Positions 36,790-48,900 of a stretch of 64,000 bases of DNA are shown in pieces (positions within the stretch are counted from its first letter, which is position 1; the number at the start of each line of letters is the position of its first letter). Position numbers and translations under genes: made by a program. The notes under the pieces were generated by a model. It was not told the origin of the DNA and made no database searches. It worked only from the letters and a program-made list of their open reading frames with translations. The stretch covers positions 39,523,966 through 39,587,965 of the forward strand of contig CM054145.1 in NCBI GenBank assembly GCA_028751875.1. The letters run 5' to 3'. Source of the DNA: Rapana venosa. Taxonomy: Eukaryota; Mollusca; Gastropoda; Neogastropoda; Muricidae.

Positions 36790-39700
36790 TTTACAATTTT
36801 AGTTGTGCTTTCATTTGCATATGTTAGTATGTGCAAATATGACGATGTTTTGAGAATTACAATAGATGGGGAAGGAAAAAAAAATTCCCAAACATCACAC
36901 CTGCTCAGTTTTCAAATTAAGTAAATAATCATTCTGAAACAAAAGACAGAATGTTGATACGCTAGAAAAATATTTTTTTTATTATTATAATATTCATAAA
37001 GGCCTGAAAAAAATATATACAAGTAAAATGGTGGAAATAAACAAAATTTGACAAAAAGGGAATGTTTAAGCAATAAGCAGAAAATGTTAACAATAATCAC
37101 ACAAGAATTTGGGTTTTTCTCTTTTTAAAAATGCTATCATGATGTCAGTTCTAAATCCACATCAGACAAATATCAATGTAAGACTTCTGTGTCAACAATG
37201 TAAAGTTGCTGTTTAAACAATTCAAGATGATCCCTTTAACAATATCAAGCTCTTATGCTTCAACACTATAAAACATTGCTTGAAAAATGGACAAAGATCA
37301 CATTATGTTTCGTTTCAACAATATAAGGTTGCTGTTTGAACAATATATTACTTCAACAATATCAAACTATTGGCTTTAATGATATACGGTACTGGTGGAC
37401 AAAATCACCAATATTTCAAAAGTAACAAGTGTCTGAATTCCTGAAACAATGACAAATTACCGCTTCAGTGGTATAAGGTTGTGGTTTGAAAATGGGGGGG
37501 AAATCACAATAATTCTGTTTGAAAAATGCCACACTATTCCCTTAAACAATATCAAACTATTATTTCAATTATTATAATCCAAGACTATCCTTTAAATACT
37601 ATCAAACTATTGCTTTATAACATATGGGTTGAAAATGGATAAAAATCACACAATGTATCAAAACAAATGTTTCGGGAGAGAAAAATGACAGGCTTAAAAA
37701 TGCTGTCTCCACACACTCATGTCTTCAGTTATATACACTAAACAGCTATTCTTAAATCAGTGGAGTGAGTTTGTAATCAATGCCATCTTGTTCTTATTTT
37801 AGTGGCAGTGATCTTGTAATTCCTTCAGTTCAACTCTAACAATCCAGTGGCAATGATCTTGTAATCCATGCCATTCCAATCTTTCAGTGGCAGTGATCTT
37901 GTAATCCATGCCATTCCAATCTTTCAGAGGCAGTGATCTTGTAATCCATGCCATTCTATTCTTATTTCAGTGGCAGTGATCGTGCATTTCTAAAAAAAGA
38001 AATAAAATAAAGTTTTTGAGTGAAGGTGTGAGGTGTTTTTTCCCCCCTTTAGTATAACTGTTATACAAGAGTCAAACTTGTATAGTCCTGTTTCAGTAAG
38101 GTCATGAAAAATCATTCTAAATGTGTTTGCCACTGATTAAAATGTGGACACTTATGTATTTATATCAAAGAAATGGACACTTAATCAGCTTTCTGTTTGA
38201 GTGCTAATGAACATTAAGCGAATAAAAAGTACGTAACTAGGAACAAGCAATACACAAATAAAATTGTAGAGCTTCAAGAAAACATCACCATCTACCACAA
38301 GCATATATATATATATATGCAAACTGCGCAACTAAGTCCAGCTACATACATTTGATCCCACTTCACCTGCAACATATTACATAAGCAGAAATATCACTTA
38401 TCAGGCACATCTTGCATGACATATCCATGCATACATCTGGAGCATTTTCTTTCTACTTGTAAACCCGTTTGTTCTTTTCTTTGTTGTAAGTTTTATGTCG
38501 TCTCAGACAAGAGTATTATTTATTAATGTGATGCAAGGTATTTCAAACATTTATTGTTACAATCAGTGCTTACTGACCAATAGTGAGTGCACATTAACAA
38601 GTCAAATCGATGTGTTTTAGATCTTGTAAGCATCATAAAAATATTTTAGAATGTCAATATACTGCTCATTATAAAGTGCCATTTCAATCACAGACGACAA
38701 TTGTTTCCTTGAAGAAGAAAAAGAGATTCTCTGACGGCTTTGGTGCATGGAATCTCATAACGACAAGTGTCAAAACAGACAATAATATAAAAGGTAAATG
38801 CGTGTCTATGGCCAGTTGGAGTCAAAATTAAACACATAAAAGACCATAACCAAAAAACAACAAAACCCCAGCATGCTGGAAAATATTCAGCTGTTAAGTG
38901 AATAACTGCTTGCGCGCCCCCCCCCCCCCCCCCCCCCAACCAACGGTGATAAGAAATGAGCGCACCAGGTGATTATGCATCAGTAATCACAGTGATTAAA
39001 AATCCTATTCACATCATTCAACACACTGTCCACAGGAATAAACAAAAAAAGCTAGGATACACACACATTATATATATATATATATATATATTGTGATGGT
39101 GCGGTAATTAGATTACCTCCCATGGGATCAGAGTGACGTGTCACTATATTGGGACACGCCTGCAAATTGTGCAGTACTCTGTTTCCTCGGGTGGTAGTTG
39201 AAAACCGTCCATTGCTATGCTTCGCCTACACGGTGAAATGTATTGTTTATGCAGCCTCTTCATAGAGGCTACATCCTAACCTGTGAGACTGTGCCTTGTA
39301 CCTGAGGTTTGTGCAGAGATGGGGCATCAATATGTCCACTGTTACAATATACACATAGAGCTATATATATATATTCATATACTACAATTGAGCAATGCGG
39401 TATATATACCAAATAAAAAGAAAAAAAGCAGTCAAGAAAGCATGAAATTCATGTAAAACAACACACGACATCCACATTACCCAAAGCATTAAGAAAAAAG
39501 ATTGCTGGAAAGTTGACAAGAATACAAAGCGAAATATATCTAAATCAAGAAAAACGTTCAAAATACCAATCAAGCAACCAATCTAACTACAGCCCAGCAG
39601 AATCTGAATGATTCAAAACATTTTCCCCACAATAAATCAGTTGTGACTTCACTTGCAACACAAAAAAGATGGTATAACTGAATCACAGAATAGCCGACTT

Positions 39701-40970
39701 CCTTTGCAAGACCAGGTTCCCATACAGGAACAGCACAAAACCAAATTCACTGGATTAAAAGATGGTAGAATTCTGACACCTCTTGCATAGTACAAGATAG
39801 TACAACACAGCGCAAGGCAAGTTCTGTAGTTGTTGATGAAAGAGGGTGTACAAGGCACTGCTGATAATAACCAACAGCAAAAAGCTCGGGTTTTCGGCAA
39901 AAACATACCATGTTCAACCACAGATAATGATAATTAATATAAAGAATATTTAGTACTCAAAATCTCATGAAGACAAAAGTCCCAAGACATTTACAATAGC
40001 AGCAATGTAAAAAATATATTATAGAAAAATATAGATATACATGTATATATAGATGCTGATTAGCAGCCATTTGCCTGGCAATCATGAGAAAAAAGTTCAA
40101 TGTAAGAAATGGGGAACTTTCATCTTAGATTCGTATCACTGCTGATATGTTTGGTTTACTACCTGTTGTTTAGTTAAAGCCTAGCCGACCATCAGGGCTG
40201 AGGTCTAAAGCACTGCTATGTATAGGGAGCAAGAAGTCATTTCATTTCATGCTGTTTACAGCCCTACCAACCACTTAAAGCTACACCAGAGCTGTCACCT
40301 CATTCAGTTTCAGTCGCTCCAGTTAACTTTCACTTCAAGTTCAAAACCAGCCCTACCTTCAAATATCTAACACCATTCATCTGAAAAAACCCCAACAACA
40401 TTAGATGATAATCATTTCATTCCTTACAGAAAAGAAAACAAAGTTGTGCTGAGGACTTCAGCCTTTCCACTTATTTCTCATCCCCAGGTTATTAAAAAAA
40501 AAAAAAAGTGTAAAAAAGATACAACTCCTCAAAGAACAAAAATATACATAAAAAAGTTTTTTTTAAATATATAACAAACACTTCAAAGTACAAATTTATC
40601 TACATAAAAAATGCTATATGGGAAAATAGCAATGCAGAATGGGACATCTTGTACCCATTTCAATGTTTTAAGTATCACTACCTGGTCACCAGACCAAAAC
40701 AATACAGGCAAAATGTCATAAAATGAAAAAAGAACACTTGAAACATTTGCTTGAAAATAAAGGCAGGAAAATGGTCTAGGAAGGCAGAAAACGAGCAAGA
40801 GAGACAGAAACAAAGAGAGTGATAGAGAAGAACAATTTCTAGCACAGAATTTTCATCAGGTGGGGATGCTGTTTATACTGAAAGAGCTCCCAGCATCCCA
40901 ATGAGGGCAGGAGTACCCAGTCAAAAAGCAACAAAAATATACCTAAATATGTCACTGAGTGCTAAATATT
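36790..40970. other. AT-rich non-coding stretch
   Basis: An AATAAA at 37,036 and a doubled AATAAA near 38,000 could end mS31 transcripts. A degenerate AACAATATCAAACTATT-type repeat spans 37,190-37,650, a ~38-bp minisatellite (GGCAGTGATCTTGTAATCCA) 37,785-37,985, a C run about 38,917-38,937, and AT repeats near 39,068 and 39,362. The stretch 40,000-40,970 holds nothing I can name. Confidence 0.55.
39085..39355. mobile_element. Possible MITE-like element
   Basis: Starts TATATTGTGATGGTG, and its far end reads TATATTGTAACAGTG on the other strand, giving imperfect terminal inverted repeats flanked by TA-rich DNA. It has no coding capacity, about 270 bp. Confidence 0.35.
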
Positions 40971-41216
40971 TTATAATAATAATAATATATGGAATTTATA
41001 TAGCGCTGAATCTTGTAAAAACAAACAAATTGAAGCGCTTGCACTCAAATCATTTACACGCATGCAACTCTCCTTAAACATAATGAACAACATATTTCAA
41101 ATCCATGCGTATGTACGCACGCACGCACACAAACACACACTCGCAAACACACTTAGGAGGTGAAGGATGCTGTTGAAAATTAGAGACAGATATGAGGGGA
41201 AAGTCTCAGGAAGAAA

Positions 41217-41960
41217 TTAAGTGTGTTTGAGGCTGGATTTGAAGTTGTCAAATGAAGGCTTTTGGCTAAGTGAAAGAGGTAGGTAATTCCAGGTGGATGG
41301 ACCAGAAATACAGAAAGAGCGACGGCCAACAGTGGCTTGTTTGAATCTGGGTGTTCGAAAGCACAAAGTATCTGCGGCTGAACGAAGGGAATGGGATGGA
41401 GTGTACAGGTGAAGACAGTTACAGAGATAAGAGGGTGCAGATTTGTGGAGACATTTGAAACAGAGGGTATTGATCTTATACTTCAGTCTTTGTGAGACAG
41501 GCAGCCAGTGAAAAGATCGCAGAAGAGGAGTGATGTGTTCAGATTTTTTCTCTCTTAGGACCAGTCGAGCTGCAGTGTTTTGTATGCATTGAAGAGTGGA
41601 TGGATGATGTTGGTAGGCCAACCAAAAGAGAATTACAGTAGTCTAAACATGAAAGAATGAGAGATGTGACAAGCTTGGAAGTTGCATCAGTGGACAGATA
41701 CTTGCAAATCGCGCTTATGCGCCGTAATTGATACTAGCAAGACTGGCAGGTGTGGGTGATAAATCTTTTCATAGAGAGTGTGTTGTCAAGAACTACTCCT
41801 AAATACTTCACAGAGTTGGCCAATGGAACTGACGCATTGCCGAATTCTATTGAAGTTTTTGTGATGGAGGAGAGTTTATGTTTGGTCCTTATGAGCATGG
41901 CTTCGGTTTTATCGGCATTAAGTTCTTATCTCATGTAACTACTACTGCACTGCATCTAAG
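41217..41960 (-). mobile_element. CR1/Rex1-like reverse transcriptase C-terminal fragment
   Basis: Read on the minus strand: LNADKTEAMLIRTKHKLSSI, VKYLGVVLDNTLSM, a TAG stop after HTCQSC, LSTDATSKLVTSLILS, then (next frame) LQCIQNTAARLVLREKKSEH, LHWLPV-like FHWLPVSQRLKYKI and RSFCISGPSTWNYLP. This is the thumb and tail of a CR1/Rex1-type polymerase, broken by a stop and one frameshift near 41,620. It could be the same family as 13,776-15,932, but the two do not overlap so this is untested. Confidence 0.8.
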
Positions 41961-42814
41961 CTGCAGCATTCAGGTATTCTAGCATATTTTATCATCTCAA
42001 GTTCATCTGCCTTCTACGTTTTCAAGCAACATGTTCTATCTAGCATAAAGAGAGGCTGTATCACTGAACAAAGGGTAAGCATCACCGTTGCTGTACGTAT
42101 AACTTACAGTTAAACCAAATGCTATTTCTGTCATGCTCCTGATTGAGCAAGCCATTCAGTTCTGACTGGGTGAGTGATTCAGCTTTAACCACACAGCATT
42201 TCAGGTTTATCACCTGCGCTTTGCTTAAAAAACAAAAACCTAACCCCAGGATAGCCAGTGATGCAAAATATGGAGATATAACTTCAACAACTTTGAGCAA
42301 AACAGAAATGTTCAACCAAAAATTTAAAATCTGCAAATATTTTCTTTCTGTCACCTCTCAAGAAACGAGTCCTCAGCTGTGTGCACATGCTGTTTCAATA
42401 CATGCACTTTGCTTGGGCAGGCTTCTGGTCAGAAGTATGAACAGCTGTGTGAAGATTGGATGGCAAACTGGAATATGAGATCAAGTAAAGAACAGTCGTA
42501 ATCAACACACATATATATATGTCATTTAGAAAACCAACTTGTCCATTGCAATGGTTGACAAGTTGACCAAATCACAAAACAGAAGAGAAACCTCTGTGTG
42601 TGTTAGCAAGTAAGTAAATATGAACATTTGTTAACCAATATTTAAATTTTTTAAAAATTAGACCTGATGTAATCAAAATGTTCATTTCTTAGTCAAATAA
42701 AATCAGGATTTAAAAAAACAAAACAAACTTTTTTCAGATAAAGATTTGTTCATTAAACTTTTCTGATTTGCTGTTCCTTTAGAGACGACAATTCAAGGTG
42801 GGTTGGTTAATGAA
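41961..42814. other. Region after the GH3 stop codon
   Basis: Probably GH3 3' UTR on the minus strand plus intergenic DNA. The frames at 42,082 and 42,143 show no family features, and I could not pick a clear polyadenylation signal. Confidence 0.5.
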
Positions 42815-42930
42815 TTAAACATTCTTTAAGACTTTGGTGCTGGTGATGGAGAATGGCTGTGACAGGACGTTGGAGGGAACCTTTTTCTTCTGGCCAGGTT
42901 GCTGTCCTCCCACGTACACCATCATTTTAC
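42815..42930 (-). CDS. GH3 exon 12 (C-terminus and stop)
   Basis: 116 bp including TAA. Acceptor GTGTGCAG|GTAAAA. Encodes KMMVYVGGQQPGQKKKVPSN and the final SITSTKVLKNV. YVGGQQP is the usual near-terminal motif of this GH3 group, and the phase fits exon 11. Confidence 0.9.
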
Positions 42931-43065
42931 CTGCACACCCATCACCACACTCCTCTTCAAAATCGGTGTCATGGAAAATGCAGCTCCACTCCTCCTCTTC
43001 TCTCTCTCTATATGTCTATATCTATTTTACACACACACACATACATGATTACATGTAGATAAATC

Positions 43066-43096
<31 letters not shown>

Positions 43097-45885
43097 TGAT
43101 TACATGTAGATAAATCTATTTTACACACACACACATACATGATTACATGTAGATAAATACACCCTGAGGATGTTTCCTCAATGAGTTACAGAACGTGGAA
43201 CATTCGAGTTACTTTCTTTTTTATTTATTTAAAAAATTTTTTTATTCTTTTATATCGAGGATAATGGAATAAGCACTCATGTGCTTTTTACATCCAGTCC
43301 CCGTGTGTATGCGGTTTTGTAAATTCTGTCATCTGTTCCCACCGGCACACAATGGCCTACTTTTACAAACAGCGGAACAGGATTTAACATGAGCGCAAGA
43401 TGTTCTGAGTGCGTTCGCACATGGGGCCTCGGTTTATAGTCTCATCCGTTGGAGTGCAATAGTTTTAAACAGACAACACACATGCCTACTAAAACAAAGA
43501 ATGGTTTCCACTAGATACCATGATCTATGTTCCAACAATATATAGGAGAACATCTTTACACCCTCTGACACTCTAGGCAAAGCCCAACAACAAAAGACCT
43601 TTAAAAAAACCAACCAACAACAACAAACCCCAGCACAAGCTGCTGTAGGGACAGCTGAACAGCAGCAGGAAGTGTTTGGGGAAGAGGCCCCCTTCCATCA
43701 AGTGCTCCGGTCATTAATTTCTTACACTCCAGCACTCTCCACCCTTCTCTGGTTACCCTGAACTCTCCACCTTTCTCTGGTTACCTTGAACTCTCCACCC
43801 TTACCTGGTTACCTTGAACACTCCACCCTTAACTGGTTACCTTGAACACTCCACCCTTAACTGGTTACCTTGAACACTCCACCCTTAACTGGTTACCTTG
43901 AACACTCCACCCTTAACTGGTTACCTTGAACACTCCACCCTTAACTGGTTACCTTGAACACTCCACCCTTAACTGGTTACCTTGAACACTCCACCCTTAA
44001 CTGTTCACCTTGAACTCTCCACCCTTAACTGGTTACCTTGAACTCTCCATCCTTAACTGTTCACCTTGAACTCTCCACCCTTAACTGTTCACCTTGAACT
44101 CTCCACCCTTAACTGGTTACCTTGAACACTCCACCCTTAACTGGTTACCTTGAACACTCCACCCTTAACTGGTTACCTTGAACACTCCACCCTTAACTGT
44201 TCACCTTGAACTCTCCACCCTTAACTGGTTACCTTGAACACTCCACCCTTAACTGTTCACCTTGAACACTCCACCCTTAACTGGTTACCTTGAACACTCC
44301 ACCCTTAACTGTTCACCTTGAACACTCCACCTTTCTCTGGTTATCTTGAACTCTCCACCCTCATTTTATTTTTTATTCTTTTATATTGAGGATAATGGAA
44401 TAAGCACTAATGTGCTTTTTTACATCCAGTCCCCGTGTGTATGCGGTTTTGTAAATTGTCATCTGCTCCCACCGGCACACAATGGCCTACTCTTATGAAA
44501 AAGGGAACAGGATTTTAACGTGTGCGCAAGATGTTCTGCGTGCGTTCGCGCACACGGGACCTCAGTTTATAGTCTCATCCGAAGGACTTTTGGGGAGAGT
44601 GGAGTCTGCACTGATGTTAACTCCAGGGGAAAATATCCCCCTTGAACGGGAATCGAACCCGGGTTGTCAGGTTGCGAGCGCAATGTTCTAACCACTAGGC
44701 TATCCCTTAACTGTTCACCTTGAACTCTCTACCCTTAACTGTTCACCTTGAACACTCCACCCTTAACTGTTCACCTTGAACACTCCACCCTTAACTGTTT
44801 TACCTTGAACACTCCACCCTTAACTGTTTTACCTTGAACACTACACCCGTAACTGTTCACCTTGAACTCTCCACCCTTAACTGGTTACCTTGAACTCTCC
44901 ACCCGTAACCGTTTGTTTACCTGTAGCCCTTGACAAACTGACCTGCCGTGATCTGCCATCCCTTGGTCAGCCACAGGGCCATGGATCGAGCCTCCACAGT
45001 GAACTTGACAGTGACGGCTTTCCCAGCGGTATGGCAACACGATCAAACCACGCCAACTGACGTACCGGGGCTGGCAGAGACTGGTTCATCCAGCTTATGT
45101 ACACTTGAATCACCTGCAATAGGTAATGAATCAGCTTGTGTACACCTGAATTGCTTATAACAGGTAAACAGCTTGTGTACACTTGAATTACCTGTAATAG
45201 GTAAACAGCGTGCGTACAACTGAATCAATGTAACAGTTCACAGTTTGTGTACTTCTGATTTGCATGTCATAGGTAAACAGCTTGTGTACACTTGAATTAC
45301 CCGTGAAAGGTAAACAGCTTGAGTACACCTGAATTATCTGTAATAGGTAAACAGCTTGTGTGCAACTGAATTCGCCTATGGTTTTCACAGTTTGTGCACA
45401 CTTGAATTACTAGTCAGTTTGTGTACACACCTGAATGACTGTAATCGTTTACAGCTTGTGTACACCTGAAATCACCTGTAACAGTTTGGGTGCACCTGAA
45501 CCACCTGTAACAGTTAACAGTATATGTACACCTGAATTACCTGTAACAGTTAAACAGCTTATGTACACTTGAATCACCTGTAACAGGTAAGCAGCTTGTG
45601 TGCACCTGAATCAGTAAGTTAACAACTGAATTACCTGTAACAGTTAACAGCTTGTACACACCTGAATCCACCTGCTGTGTTTAATATGAGGAGTGTGAAC
45701 ATGTGCCTGTACATGGCTTTGACAGACTCATTCCTGGTATGATTAAAAAAAACAACCAAAACGGGCAGAAATGATCATGTTCTTTTTATCAAACTAAATC
45801 ATGTTGCTAGCATGTTAGTTCTATGCATGTGTACACACTTAAAGAAATTATATGTATAAAGCTAGATCTGAAAGGACTTTCTTCT

Positions 45886-45955
<70 letters not shown>

Positions 45956-48900
45956 TGTGTGTGAGTGAGTGAGTATGAATAATTGTGTGTGTGCATGTAT
46001 GAGTATGAATGTGTGTGTGTGTATGTAGGTGTGTGTGTGTGTTTTTATTTTATATTTTATTCTTTTTATCAAGGATAATGGAATAAGCACTTATGTGCTT
46101 TTTTACATCCATCCCCATGTGCATGCGTTTTATAAATTCTGTCATGTTCCCATGGCACACAATGGCCTACTCCTCTGAAAAGCAGAACAGGATTTAACGT
46201 GTGCAGAAGACGTTCGCACAACGGAACCTCAGTTTATAGTCTCATCCGAAGGACTTTTGGGGAGAGTGGAGTCTACACTGATGTTAACTCCAGGGGAAAA
46301 GTATCCCCTTGAACGGGAATCGAACCCGGGTCGTCAGATTGCAAGCACAATGTTTCTAACCACTAGGCTATCCTGCCCCCCTGTGTGTGTGCGTGTGTGT
46401 GTGCATGTAAGTTGTTTGTTTAGTTTTATTTTCATTATCTTTTAATACAAGTACATATACATAACACAGGCAGCAGCCCCTTACCTCATCAGAATCGACC
46501 TGACCCGTGTTCTTCACGCTGACCTGACCCTGAAGGTCACTCCCAGCAGCAAGGGCAGCGGGAACACTGAGGCCGGAGTAGGAGAAGGTTGTGTAGGACA
46601 GTCCATAGCCGAAGGGGTACAGCGGGTCTCCCTGGAAGTAGCGGTACGTGCGCCCCACCATGGAGTAGTTCACCATTGGAGGCATCTGCACACCACCACC
46701 GCCAGTAATGATGGTTTTACAAATTTTTTTATTTATTTTATTTATTTATTTAATTCTTTTTATTTTGAGGATAAATGGAATAAGCACTCATGTGCTTTTT
46801 GTTTTTTTATTTACATCCAGCCCCCGTGTATATGCAATTTTGTAAATTTTGTCATCCCTTCCCACCAGCACATGTTTAACTAGTGCGCAAGATGTTCTGC
46901 GTGCGTTCGCACACGAGACCTCTAAAGTCTCATCTGAAGGACTTTTGGGAGGAGTGGAGTTGGCACTGATGTTAACTCCAGAGGAAAAATCCTTTTGAAT
47001 GAGATCTGAACCCAGGTCAGCAGATCACAAATGATTCACTCTAACCACCAGGCTATCCTGTTAAAGACACATGTGGGGGGGGGGGGGGTGGGACAGGATG
47101 GCTCAGTGGTCAGAACACCTGCCCTCCCCAAACTAAGGATAAGAGGTTTGAGCTTAGTCGCTTTGCAGATGGGTAACCGTTTCCATGCCTTGGCTTCAGT
47201 ACAATCCCCAAGTTCACCCGGCTGTAAACGTTTTAAAGATGGGGGAGGTAAAGCAGCAAGGGCAATAAGACAGACACCACCCTCAGGATGCTGGAACCTT
47301 TGTCAAGCCCAGGTCTCTGGACTTTCACTCACCATCAAGCACACAGGTTATGGGAAACCTTTACTTTTTACTTATTAAACTGCTTTTTTCAATGGGGAAA
47401 ACAATGCATTATGGAGCTGCAGTTTCTATAAAGATGATCAACGTTGCTGACGAAAACTATTTACAAACTTGACCAGATTTATTAAACTGCAATGATATCT
47501 AATTACCACTGCCAAAGAAAACAGACAAAAAAAATGCAATAAATATTTCCACCAGAAAATCAAGTACTGCATTTAGACACGGTTCTATCATGTTCACTCA
47601 TTTCTCTGTTTGTAAATACTTTTTATCGGGGCAATGAATCTGATGCTTGTAATTTTCTGGCCAGTAAATTTGATGCCTATAAATTTGACACTTAGGTAAT
47701 AAAGGAAAGAACCTGGGAGAAATTAACTCAGAAATCGACTCTGTGAGCACTGGAAGTGTAACCCCCACCCCCATCTCTACACACACACAAAGCACACACA
47801 CACACATACACACAAAGCACACACCCCACCATTATTTCTTCTTCTTCAGAGTTCCCCTTTTCAGTAGGATGTCTAGTGCCTGGTCTTTTCCTGTGTGCTT
47901 GTGGCTCAGCAGGATGTCTGTCTGCTGGCCTAGGCTGACAAATTCTGATTTCACAGAAGCTCATGACCAGTCCAGCCTAGGTGGTGTTAACGCGCTGGTC
48001 ATCTTGACCCGTGCTGTGTTCGCCACAGCTTGAAACTGTACCAACCCTGCCCACAGCTCCCCCACTTTCAGCTGCTATCCATTCCATCCCAGCCCAGCCC
48101 CAAGCTGGGGCCACTTATAACAGGAACTGACTGCACATGGACTCAGTAAAAGGAAAGGGGCATACTAACTTTAGCACAATGCCCTTGCCAGAGTTACGCT
48201 GGATTTGTGCACTGCGTATCCCATGTCCTCATCAAGAAAACACCGCTGATAACTTGGTGCGGATATACAGCTATGGTCTTCACTCCTAGCTCAAAAGAAC
48301 GAGAGATCTTCACAGAGCACCCTCATTTCAGGTACCTACAACAGAGAACACCTGTCCCTACCTTACTCACTCACCTGGGAGGCGTACAAAGGCCAGGTGT
48401 AGGGCGAACGACCGGCGGGGGAGCTGCCGGCAACATCGTTCAGCATCACGTGTCGCAGGGCCGTGCCTGTGGCCTGGGCCGAGAAGAAGCACTGCACTAT
48501 GGCCGTCACGCGCGGGTCCACATCCGCGAAGGAGATGTTGACAGGGCCGGCACTGAACACCACCAGTACCAGGGGCGTCTTCGGGGCTGGAGGGATCAGA
48601 CAGTTTTGACCGGTGTGTCAGAGAGTTGGGCTCCAGTCATGGTGTCACAGAGAGTTGGGCTCCAGTCATGGTGTCACGGAGAGTTGGGCTCTAGTCATGG
48701 TGTCACAGAGAGTTGGGCTCTAGTCATGGTGTTACAGAGAGTTGGGCTCTAGTCGTGGTGTTACAGAGAGTTGGGCTCTAGTCGTGGTGTTACAGAGAGT
48801 TGGGCTCCAGTCATGGTGTCATGGAGAGTTGGGCTCCAGTCATGGTGTCCACAGAGAGTGGCTCCAGTCATGTGTTACACGAAGTTCGCCCAGCCATGGG

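Noticed and set aside
44640..44704. tRNA gene on the minus strand
   Set aside because: A and B boxes are present, but they form the head of a repeated SINE with a shared body, and the cloverleaf is not intact.
44911..44942. Alternative exon 11 end at GGCTACAG|GTAAAC
   Set aside because: Joining it to exon 12 gives an immediate stop, while the GTCAGT donor joins in phase to the conserved YVGGQQP end.
48207..48752. 181-residue plus-strand open frame ending in ELGSSHGVTES-like repeats
   Set aside because: Shadow of GH3 exon 9 plus minisatellite; the true coding strand is minus.
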